A DNA stretch of 64,000 nt, from positions 267,501 to 331,500 of the forward strand of contig JAQGDQ010000003.1 in assembly GCA_030141605.1 (NCBI GenBank). Direction: 5' to 3'. Position 1 is the first letter of the stretch, and every line of letters starts with the position of its first letter. Source of the DNA: Tubiluchus corallicola (Eukaryota > Priapulida > Priapulimorpha > Priapulimorphida > Tubiluchidae). The notes below the pieces were generated by a model. The model was not told the DNA's origin. It saw only the letters and a list, made by a program, of their open reading frames with translations, and did not search any database. Positions 13,601 to 24,040 of this stretch are shown here, piece by piece. Made by a program: the position numbers and the translations under genes.

Positions 13601-14785
13601 ATTACCTTTGCACTGACGCTTAAATTTCACTCGCGCCAGTAAATATAATTGTTATAAAAAACTGAATTAATTAGAAAAAGGTGCAACATTACGATTGAAA
13701 AAGTATGGTGTAAGTTAAAATAGCAACAGCAGCATCTTATGCTGTATTTTGTATAAGCTTTGTACCAACAACTAATCCGGATACTAGTGAATTCTCTTGG
13801 AAAGACTCAGAACCCAAATTTGGGAAGCACAAACAAAGGCCGAACGCATCTACTTCTTGCTGTGGTTACTAAGTTTGCTACCCGGAGACAAGCAAAAGCA
13901 CCTGAAGTCATTGTTGGCCCAGCCCTAATTTCTGCCGAAATAAGCTCTCTCTGTGACAAACAACTTTTGCCCGCAGGACATCGGTCTGCTACAAGTAAAC
14001 ACATGTACTCGGTTGACAAGTGAGGACCTTGCTGGTGTGAGACATCACACGAGTTCCAGATGTTTCTGAGAAGTACACGTTTTGGCCACGTGCTCGCCGT
14101 CATTTGCCTTTTCACAGAACAGCAAAAAAAGAAAACGTTTTAAAAAGAGCAATAGCATGTATCTAGTAACATTAGCTGTAAGAATAAGAACGATTGTAAA
14201 GAGGTAATTAAAATAAAGAATGATAAGTCGCGCGTAAGCAAGTGGTTGCATGAATTCGTAAAACTGACTTGTGTAAAATATAAGGCAATGTAACAAGCAA
14301 CACGTACGCCAGCCAAATGTGCAATAATTATAAAAATGCCCGGCTTTTTTCCTAGGAAAACCCCAGGCTCGCTCGAGAAAATAAGGTTTTGCTACCAAAA
14401 CTACGGTTTTCTGTGCGAAACTATGGGTTTAATTCATTTCAATTCAATTCACATTTTTACTTCAGACTTAAAATCCATATAAAACATACATATAAACTAA
14501 ATAAAATATATATGTGAGGCATTAAGACTACACAGTAAAACATTGGACTAAAATTACTGAAATTACAATAAAACAGAGCACATAACAACAAATACACAAG
14601 ATACAAGAGGACACGCTATTAACATAATTAAGTACAAAAGACAATGCACATGAAATTAATTCACCAAAAATTACTGTTTACTATAATAAAAACACATTGC
14701 AACGTCTTAGTAAATTATGTCACTTATAAATGTGATTTATAAAACCTGTCACTCATTTTTAATATTACAAACAATAAAATTATGT
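13601..14785. other. gene-free stretch with a less AT-rich patch
   Basis: Positions 13,800–14,110 have more balanced base composition than their surroundings and overlapping open frames on both strands (87 and 102 codons). I recognise no protein and no convincing splice sites. The 14,420–14,445 segment is a short AATTC-type repeat resembling a retroelement tail. Confidence 0.45.
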
Positions 14786-15200
14786 AATAACAATAACAAT
14801 AATTTATTATTTATACAGCGCATCACATCGGAGATCTCGATGCGCTTTACAATTTGCAAATACATACAGTCATTACAAAATTTTAAATCATTAAAATCAT
14901 TCTTAAAATCACAAAATTATATAAGTTGTAAACAGTGTTAAGCTTAACAGATTTAAAAAGTCATCATAAAATTGAATAATGTGCACATAAAACTATAATT
15001 CAAAATGCTGCCTAAAAAGGTGTGCTTTTAAGTGTTTTTTAAAAGTTTATAATGTTGGTATATTTTGAATGTCTGACAATAAACGGTGCTGGATACTATA
15101 TGCTGCCGTTCTTTGTACATGTATAAATTGCGGGAGTCTATAGAGGTACACACACCAAATTAATAAATGATTTTTTACGAAGCTCATTAGTGCATTACTA
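14786..15200 (+). mobile_element. dispersed-repeat fragment (probable retroelement 3' region)
   Basis: An AATAACAATAAT simple tail leads into TTTATTATTTATACAGCGC and then GATGCGCTTTACAA. From memory, this arrangement is typical of a dispersed repeat family common in marine invertebrate genomes. The following roughly 300 bases (a GTGTGCTTTTAAGTG segment, then GGTGCTGGATACTATATGC) also fit that family. No reverse transcriptase is present. The family assignment needs a repeat-library search. Confidence 0.4.
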
Positions 15201-17229
15201 AAAAAAGTTTGTAATGGATCCGAGACATATTTAATCAACTTAAATTTAACTTACATTTGTTGTCACTTCGTGCATTTCTTAAGAACCAATAAGATTGTTA
15301 ACTCAATAAGCTCAATAATAAAAAACTCAGCTTGCCGAGACCGACTGCATGCATTCTCGAAAAACGAAGGTAGGCATTTTGTCTGTTACGAATACATGTA
15401 TGTATACGTGTATTTGCTGTTGCATTCAAAGGTCGCTTTAAAACTTTGTATTAATTGCAACGTATAACTGCAACTAAATTATAAATAAGCATAAACATTA
15501 AGAAATAAACTCGTTGCTGAGCATACAAACTTTTCCTTAAGAATTTAAGAAATAATCGCATCAATTCAGCGTAGGAAATTAATACACCCGTACCAAATGC
15601 TAATTTGCTAATGTGATCTCGTTTTCTATACGTTAGCTGGTCTGAAATCCGCAAATTTGTATTCCCGCAAGGCTTGGAGTTCATAATAGCCCCAAATGAA
15701 AAACTAAAAGATTAAGTATCTGAAAGAAAACTATGGTAATTTTAAGCAGCTTTCAATCTGCTATTCATCAATGAAAGAGTTAATTAATTTTAATCGGCGA
15801 CCGAAGTCTGATGTGGATTCCTGGGAATACTAATTAAATTTATTTATTCACCTTTTTCTGATAGTAGCAAGCTCGTTTTTCATTCCTGGCGTCTTGATTT
15901 AATTTGTTAAAAACAAGGCATGTAGAATGAAAGCGCGTGCGCAACTGCTTCCGGTAGTGGAGGGTTAAAAAACTGGAACTCAAAACGCCCAGGGCTCGTC
16001 AATATTGCTCTTTTTACTGTTACCACTTCTTATCAAGTCAAACAGCGATCAGCAAGGAGCTAACTGGCTTATAGAAATCGTTGCCTGTTCAGTTTTTCTT
16101 ACAATTTGCAAAAATTATCTCCTATATATTTAATTGAAAAGCCCAATTTTTATCTAAACACGATTACAAAAAAAGTATTTTGTATTATGTAGATTTCGTA
16201 TATTTTCGGCTTCATAATTATAATGGTGTCTTGGTGCTAAAGCGATTGGTCTTTTTATGGAAAACATATGAAATTTTACGTAATGCTGGACTTACTAACA
16301 ACTTAATATTTAAATCAAGGCATACTTATTATAGCTATAACGTAATGAGTAATTATCTTAAAAATAAGTTCGTGGGTGGGGCTTGTCTTGATACTGAACA
16401 ACAAAGCTAACACGAACGCTTCAAGGATTTTATTACAACGTTTCGCCAGTGACTCCTACTATCCTCGGATTTTGTTTTTCTTTTACGTGCTAGGAGCAAG
16501 TGCAAGAAAATTTTTTAGAATTTAAGCGTTCTTAGACGTTTTTGATTTTTTCAATTCGCGTTAAATATTTGCGTTCTATGAAACTGTTTTAACCACGCTC
16601 ATTTTATAAGACACCATAATGAATTCGCATCTTTGGCGGCAAGAACTTTTCGTGAATTGAATTCTGGTTCTACAAATTATGAGAAGAGACTCCATGGCCA
16701 TTACACGGCCATGCACACATGTACTGCTTGCAGAAAATACCAGGCGAGTCGTTTTATCATGAAACCTTATTCTTGAATTGACATTTTTATGAAATGTACG
16801 CAATCCTGTGTTACTTAGAAATTTTTGAATTGGGGCGCACCCGTACACTTTCATTGATAATATGATTTATGGCGTTGGTGTGCTCTTTATTATTTTTTGC
16901 CTGTGATGCGTTATCAGTTCCTATAACTGCTCAAAGCAAATTTAACTTTCGAAGTAAACATTAGAAAAAACCTCCTCAAAGCCGTTCTGTGTCGGTTGGT
17001 ACAAATGCCCTCTTGGTGACACTCATCTTTAGTATTGAACCCAAGCAGACAGCTAGCAGACAATCTACTGAGGTCAACCTGCAGGAAAAGCCAGAAGGTC
17101 TTTCTAAATTTGTCATGGCTGAGCCTGGCGATGTTGTACTGCTGTTTTGCGTGAACGGAGACTGACCCGTGAGCGTTCCATATACCTTATCCAATCAGCA
17201 GTGTCCGTTGAAGCGAGAAGACGTCAACC
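15201..17229. other. upstream region of the CYP26-like gene
   Basis: No other gene is visible. Within 250 bases of the start codon there are two isolated nuclear-receptor half-sites: AGGTCA at 17,071–17,076 and TGACCC at 17,163–17,168. They are not in a standard paired spacing. The short frames on both strands are unsupported. Confidence 0.45.
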
Positions 17230-17237
17230 TATATAAG
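17230..17237 (+). promoter_or_regulatory. TATA box of the CYP26-like gene
   Basis: TATATAAG lies 64 bases before the first in-frame ATG at 17,301. That leaves room for a transcription start around 17,260–17,265 and a 5' UTR of about 40 bases. It also argues against a start upstream of 17,230: the open frame reaches back to a GTG at 17,169 but contains no ATG before 17,301. Confidence 0.55.
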
Positions 17238-17300
17238 TGCACCTTTTCGACGGAAGGACACCCTATCTTGAGGAGAAGAGAAAGGGATTCTTTCATAATC

Positions 17301-20300
17301 ATGATTTATGAGATATTTTGTCTAATTTGCTCCGCAGCAATACCACTATTACTCGGAGTCAGCGTTTTCAAGTTATGGAACGTGTACGTATGCGCTACCG
17401 CAGATAAGAAGTGCGGTTTGCCGCTGCCGCCCGGCACCGTCGGCTTACCATACATTGGAGAAACAGGGCACTTTGCAATCTGGGTATGTAATTATTTCAG
17501 CAACTTATTCATGTTGTACACAATGGCGTGTATGCCTAATGCAAATGAAAAATTAATTTTAAAGTAACCTCTATTTAAATATTTTCATAAATAAATGAGG
17601 TTTATGCGTCTAATTACAAACAATTTACATGAAACGCTGTAATTAGCTGTCAAATTCATTAACTAGTTAGTTACGGCAATTACATTGCCATGATTTACAA
17701 TCTTATGTAATTGGATTATTTAATAAACAAAGGTTTTCTAGTGTTCCAGCAACTGGCTCGCCAATCTATTTTGTTAAATTGCTAAGCTAATATTTTTATT
17801 AATTTGACAATTTTAACATCTAAATCGATTATTTTAATTAAATTACTAGGCAAATATTTTTTGTCACTGTAACATCTAGAACGGTTATTTTATTTTTTAT
17901 ATATAATTTTCTGTATTAATTTTAAATCCCTGAATGTGATGTGTGCATGTATGTTACTTAATGTTACGTTATTACGTTCCATGTAACATTATGTTCGCAA
18001 ACATTAAATTACAAAATGTATTTCGATTTTGAAGTTTTTTGTCAAACGGAAAATATAAGGTAGCTAATGTTCTCATTCAAAGTGACTTTTCAAAGTGAAA
18101 ATAATTTGCTTTAAAACAGTTAAAATTCACTACTACGTATTTTTTGTTTTGATTTATTTTGCAATGAAACAGGCGCATTACAGTTTTATGTTTTTTTTAA
18201 ATATTTAAGAACTCTTACATAACATGCATTAGGTGCCTGTTTGGCAATGTACAACTTTTCGTAATTGTGATGATATTACAAAGTTTGTTTAGGTGTTTTA
18301 TATCTCGCTACGTTTGTAGGCACAAAATACCGCGGAAGGCAAGACAGGATGTTTTTGTTTTTGTGTATTTATATATTTTTTGTACGTAGATTCGCCGCTT
18401 TCTTAGAATAGGAGCCTTAACGTTTTATAATTAACGTTTTATAACGCAAACCGACCAAAGTTTTATAATTTGCAATTTGTGTATCTCCAAAATAGGGTCT
18501 TATGCACGTGCGTACACCGAGAAGCCATCTTAACCAGTTATAACATTAATTATTGAAAGCTAAAAAATATGAAAAGTGTGTATGTATTACTACATACACG
18601 TATGTATACATTACGTATGTATGTATGTATGTATGTATGTATGTATGTATGTATGTATGTATGTATGTATGTATGTATGTATGTATGTATGTATGTATGT
18701 ATGTATGTATGTATGTATGCATGTATGTATGTATGTACACCTCTTTCTTTTAAGTTTTTTAGTTTTATAGTCATGGAAAGTTAGCTATTATTGTATTAAC
18801 AAACTAAAAAAATCGGACAGAAATGATCGACTCATATTGGTCAGCGACATGACGAATTAACTGAAGTTCAGTTGAATTAGTTGCCATGCTAACTGCCTCA
18901 CTGCTTGCCCACACAAGCATGTTCAAACTATGAACGACTTTATAAATTTGTTTTCTTTACGCAAAAAAACTTTTTGCCAAATTTGCCTGGTGAATACTTT
19001 ACATGTGCAAACAAGAAAAAAATTACTAATTGCGGAAACGGGAGGCATGCAGACTAAATAAATTTACTGCACACGGAAACCTGCTTAGATTTTGTCAATT
19101 TTAATTTAACAGTTTGAAGCGTGAGAGAACGGAAATGGCCTTGAAACAAAAAGCGTTCAGGAAAGATCAGTCTGACTCTGGTGGCAGCTGAACAAAAATA
19201 AACCAGACATAAGTATTTATAACAATTTTTATACATAAAACTAACATGATAATTAACTAACTGCCCAGAACTGGCTTACAATTGCGCGCATAGTGATCTA
19301 GTTTTTCGCAAATAAATGCATAATTCAGTATATCGGGCAGTGCAGAAAAAATATGCCGAAGTTTACTTTAGACGACAGTAATATAGGAAGTATGTGAACT
19401 TGAAATTTCACAGTATGATTTTGCATTATCTATTAGCTTTTGTCTCTGAAAGCTACCAATTTATAACTTTAGTGGTATTTACGTTATGACCGAAAAGCTT
19501 TTACATGTTAAAAAATGAAATGCCAAATAATATCAACTATTCATCACGAACAACCATGAAAAACAACCACGTTCAGCAACGTATAAATCGCTCAGTACAT
19601 GGAGCAAAACAATGAAGGAATCAAATAATTTACATCATGGTCATCACCAGAGAAAATAAAGCACTGATAAAGATTTATTGCCAAAAATGTGATTTGGATT
19701 ACGGTACCTGGAAATTCCTTAAAGAGAGTGTACAATAGCTGCAGAGAAATTAAAGGCAAAAATTGTTGAGTGCAGGTGCCAAAAATACACCTTAAAAAGC
19801 GAGAAACTGTGTCAGCTGTTGGAAGAAACGCCTTAGTCTACTTTGCAGCAAAAATGGTTGGACACATAGAGCGCTTGCTGCACATTTTAGCAATAGTGAC
19901 ACACAAAATTTTTCCGGCATTAAATTTCATTTTTTAGTTGTTGTTTTAAAACAAACTGCTTATCCTCTCAAAAAATCAAAGGGAAAAGGCCTAAAATTTT
20001 TGGTTTTTATACATAAGCGTCTGTAACACCAGTGTAGCAATTTTCGGCAGAGTTTTTTGCGCCACCTGATATAAAGCTTTCGTTTTTCGAAGCGTAAAGC
20101 TTTCATCTTACAAAAATGATTCAATGTTTATTATATTTTAGTAATTGACAATTTTATTCAACAACAATTACTTTTGTTGTATTATCTCAATTTACAAATG
20201 CTTACGATCCTCCATATATTTGTTTTTTTTGTTTTTAATTAACTAATAAAATAAGATAACCAGAACATGGTATTACGCGCTTGTAGCAAAACAAGAAGCC

Positions 20301-22661
20301 ACTGGTCTTTTACATGGCGTTTTCTACTTTTCTAGGGGGCAGATTTCTATCGTTCAAGGCGGAGGAAATATGGCAGTGTATTCAAGACACACATCTTAGG
20401 AAGGCCAACGATTAGAGTTACTGGAGCTAAAAATATACAAAAGATACTCAAAGGAGATGGGATTCTTGTTACTAGCCAATGGCCAAAGTCCATACGTGTT
20501 CTCTTGGGAGATGGCCTGACCTTTAGTGAAGGGGTGATCCACCAGAGACGTCGCAAAGCCGTGATGAAGGCATTCGATCACACCTCCCAAGCATTGTACA
20601 TAACCCGGGTACAGGAACTGGTCAAGAGCAGCGTCCAGAGGTGGACTGAAAGTGGCATCGTTCTTCTGCAAACAGAAGTGAAGGAAATGGTTCTGCGGAT
20701 TGCAGCCGATTGTCTTTTGGGCCTCGACATCAATGCCCCAGACGCAAAGGAATGGATGGAGGCTTATCAGACGGTCACAGATAATCTTTTCTGTCTGCCA
20801 ATAAGGATTCCAGGATTGGGATTTGATAAGGTAAGCAATGTACAAGGTTTTAAAATTCTTCAAGAGCGAAATATTTTTATACACATCAAAAAATAACAAA
20901 GTACTTAATATTTGTATTAATTAATTAATCAAGGTATTAATATTTGACAAAATAACCCATAACATACAGTAAACGATAATCGTGAAATTAAGATCATGGT
21001 AATAATTAACAATAAGCAATTGTTATTGTTTCTGTTTACTCCTCAGGGAAAATTTACTCTTCACTACACAATCACTGAACTTTTTTGGCTATAATAATTA
21101 TAGAGCACCAGCAGAATTATAATATCTATCCAAAACGCAAGTATCAATGTTATCTTTTAACAGGCACTCAAAGCAAGAGAAAGACTCTTTGCAAAAATGG
21201 ATGAACTCATCGAAAAAGAGCTTTTGGCTAGTTTGGACGAAGACACCAGCAGACCAACACGAGGAAGGGCATTCCACAGTTTAGTGAGGTCTATGTCGGA
21301 GACGAGTCCCGGAGAAGGCATTACCAAGACAGAACTGAAGTATGCAGTCTTCGAGATGCTCTATTTGGGTCTGATGGCAACATGCAGTGCATGTACAATG
21401 CTTGCACTGCAACTGTTCAACAACGAAAAAGCACTGCACAAACTGGAGAGTGAGATGCAAGAGAATGGCCTAATGGACACAGAAGAGGAGATTTCCATGC
21501 CTGTGCTAAGACGTCTGCATTACCTCAACAATACTATCAAAGAGTTACTAAGAATTTTGCCACCTATAGGAGGTGGCTATAGAAAAGCTCTGCAAACATT
21601 TGAAATAGCGGTTAGTATATACTATACTACTTCGATATTAATTTAATCACTAGCTGAAATACCTGGCTTCGTCGGGGCTGGTTTGGTATGACCTATCAAG
21701 TAGAAACAATGTGGGATTTTTGTGGGATCCCCCGCTATATGCACAAATTAATTGCTGCGGAGTGATTCTCTAGAAGAATAAACTACAAAAGAATAATACT
21801 TGCTTCATTAAATGGACACCTAGTGCGTTTATTGTAATACGGTACACAGACACGTAAAGCATTCATTGATGGGGTGCAAAATTCAATAATTACTTAGCGC
21901 TGGTGTTTTTTGTATTTATGTAAAACCCGACTTTAAATAAAGTTTGATTTGATTTGATTTGATATAGACGTAGGGTCGTTGCAGTGTACCAGCGGCGAAG
22001 TCTGAAAAAAATGACAATATATTATGCTGCTCATCGAGTCTCGCACCATAAGGGTGCATAAAGGCGGACAGATACATATACACAGATTTTCATCTTTATA
22101 TGTATAGATAATATGTTACAAACAAAATACTTTATAAACGACATGTGGTCACCAAAATGAAAAGTAATGCTAGCTACTTAATCAATACAATCATACTTTA
22201 CACCGTTTGTAAGACTCTTGGAGATAGAGAATTCGTTTTTGATTTTTAATGATGATTTTATAAAGCAATAATCATTTTCTTTGTAGGGTTACCAGATTCC
22301 AAAGGACTGGACAGTCATCTATGCGATAAGTGATACGCATCAGACGCAAGAATTGTCTCCATCGGCAGAGACATTCTATCCAGACAGATGGGACCATTTG
22401 GAGACCGCCAAGGGCCTCAACAAATCTAGCTGCACCTACACGCCTTTTGGTTTCGGTGCTCGAAGCTGCATTGGTTGCGAGTTTGCCCAGGTGGTAATGA
22501 AGGTCTTCATTGTAGAGCTGCTCAGAGGATGCATTTACACCATCCACAATCCTCATACAAAACTACGTCTAATACCCACACCATCAACAAAAGATGGAAT
22601 GCCAACAACCTTGCGCCACAGACGAGATGCAAACAATAACAAGTCACGATCTTGTGGGTAG
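17301..22661 (+). CDS. CYP26: CYP26-like cytochrome P450, complete, four exons
   Basis: Exons are 17,301–17,483, 20,336–20,830, 21,164–21,610 and 22,287–22,661, all joining in phase 0 with GT–AG introns, giving 499 residues (human CYP26A1 has 497). Known CYP26 enzymes hydroxylate all-trans retinoic acid at the ER membrane. Seen here: an N-terminal hydrophobic anchor (about 1–30), the proline-rich hinge LPLPPG near 43–48, the RRRKYG and FKTHILGRPT blocks after residue 69, SQWPKSIRVLLG at 108–119 (CYP26-typical), K-helix E353-x-x-R356 followed by PPIGGGYR (like PPVPGGFR in vertebrates), FYPDRW near 405–410, and the heme loop FGFGARSCIG with cysteine 436. Odd: the I-helix reads LGLMATCSA near 294–302, where CYP26 proteins have an acid followed by Thr. 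Only three introns are present, against six in vertebrate CYP26A1. Family membership is secure; the exact subtype and substrate are not. Confidence 0.93.
17484..20335 (+). other. CYP26-like intron 1 (2,852 bp)
   Basis: The donor is TGG|GTATGT and the acceptor TTTTCTAG|GGG. The intron is AT-rich with a large (GTAT)n array at 18,615. I see no nested gene. Confidence 0.85.
18615..18736. repeat. (GTAT)n microsatellite, about 30 units
   Basis: The tetranucleotide array has one interruption (GCAT near 18,719). It lies inside CYP26 intron 1 and is preceded by a degenerate stretch (18,585–18,614) of related steps. Confidence 0.97.
21611..22286 (+). other. CYP26-like intron 3 with retroelement-like tail
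   Basis: The intron runs from GTTAGT to TTTGTAG. At 21,905–21,963 a segment reading TGTATTTATGTAAAAC, then AAATAAAG, then repeated GATTT has the look of a non-LTR retrotransposon 3' end with its short tail repeat. No coding remnant is recognisable upstream. Assignment is by resemblance only. Confidence 0.4.
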
Positions 22662-23848
22662 CTAACTATGGCCTGAGTTTGTTTATGATAGACAATGCAA
22701 ACAACCGAAGTGATTTAATCCATTTCAGTAATTTTTAATTGTGTTTCATGTTTTCAAGGTGGACCCCAGAATCCTATAAATCATAATAGGCATACTATTA
22801 GTCATGTGCAGAGTTAGGGCTAAGTTATGCAATACTAAGGCTGCAATGTGAAATCATTACGGTCACCGCCAATACTAGTTTACTTGGAATAATATAAAAT
22901 AAGATCCAATTTTAGACCTAAAGCAAATACATTGCTGGATGCCATATTTCCATAACAATACGAAATTTGCGAACTAATTAGAACCTATACATTTATTCTA
23001 AGCTTGAATTCAAGCGTGAAAGCCATGCAAAATTGTTAGAAATTTTTAGGTGATTCAAGCATATGCTATTAATTCTGGCCATTTTGTGTAAGTTTTGTTC
23101 TGTAAAGTGCAAATCCTGTGTTAAAATTGTCATCGTCTTATTCACTTTAATTTTGTGTATTGCACACCATAATTGTAATGATAGTGTTACTATTAGGCCT
23201 ACACGTCTACCTATATATTGTGATGATGGTGTTACCAATAAGCCTCTACGTCTATCTACACATTGTTTATGTGCAGTTCACTGCCACTACGTTACGAATA
23301 TTTTGAGAAATACGCTAAGATTTATTAATCATTCTGTTATTTATTGTATAATTTTTGATGTCCAGAATATTAGTCGGAACATTCTTGGCTAAAGCCACTA
23401 TGAGTTAGAATACCTAGTCTATTGCTTCAGCCTAAGTTCTGTACCAGCTATTTTAACTATATTAGTATTTTGAAAGTTAACTTATTGATTGAGTAGTTTT
23501 TTGTTAGCTAATAGTAAATGTATAAAACTATGATTTTTTATAAGTGAAAATATAGGGTGAGCTAAGAGCAAAAAATTGTAACAAAGTGACACAGTCACCA
23601 TGGCTCTCCATCAGTCGTAAATAGAAAAACTGCGACATAATCATTTTTTAAAAAATAAATGATTAGCGAAAGATACGCGCAAATGTGTGTCACATTTTCT
23701 TAGTAATCTTGTAAATATCAAGCCCAATTTCCTTTACTATTTCAAAAAGCAAAAATCTGTAATAAAATTATTTTGCTATTAAAAAATTTATTATTATTAT
23801 TATTATTATTATGTCTTTTTAATCATATAATATATACAACACGTTGTG
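22662..23848. other. 3' flank of the CYP26-like gene
   Basis: Probable 3' UTR, then intergenic DNA. Plus-strand AATAAA signals occur at 23,654–23,659 and 23,761–23,766, about 1 kb after the stop codon. Either could end the transcript, but I cannot choose. A 45-bp duplication lies at 23,172–23,261 (separate entry). The 109-codon frame at 23,063 is mostly that duplication and AT-rich sequence and is not supported. Confidence 0.4.
23172..23261. repeat. two tandem copies of a 45-bp unit
   Basis: Copies at 23,172–23,216 and 23,217–23,261 share ATTGTRATGATRGTGTTAC, then AGCC/GGCC and TACACGTCTA-like blocks, at roughly 75–80 percent identity by eye. The shared start ATTGT appears a third time right after the second copy. 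Confidence 0.7.
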
Positions 23849-24040
23849 CGAACAATGTGACAAATGTTAGCACAATGTAACAAATATTTGCACAATGTAA
23901 CAAATGTCTGCACAATGTAACAAATGTTTGCACAATGCAACAAATGTTTGCACAATGTAACAAATGTTTGCACAATGTAACAAATATTTGCACAGTGTAA
24001 CAAATGTTCCCACAATGTAACAAATGTTTGCACAATGTGC
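23849..24040. repeat. 20-bp minisatellite, about 9.5 copies
   Basis: The unit is ACAATGTAACAAATGTTTGC with single-base variants. Each unit is itself a near-duplication of ACAATGT and ACAAATGT, suggesting growth from a roughly 10-base motif. The array lies between the two convergent genes. The Cys/His/Leu-rich minus-strand frames over it (such as the repeated HLLHC motif) arise from the 20-base period reading through all three frames, not from a gene. Confidence 0.92.

Noticed and set aside
13760-14115. overlapping 87- and 102-codon frames on opposite strands
   Set aside because: The patch is less AT-rich, but neither frame has a known motif or credible splice sites, so I cannot pick a strand.
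17169-17300. 44-codon N-terminal extension of the CYP26-like protein
   Set aside because: The frame begins with GTG, contains no ATG before 17,301 and overlaps the TATA box. Residues from 17,301 already form a normal membrane anchor.
20396-20899. 167-codon minus-strand frame opposite CYP26 exon 2
   Set aside because: Shadow of a real exon on the other strand.
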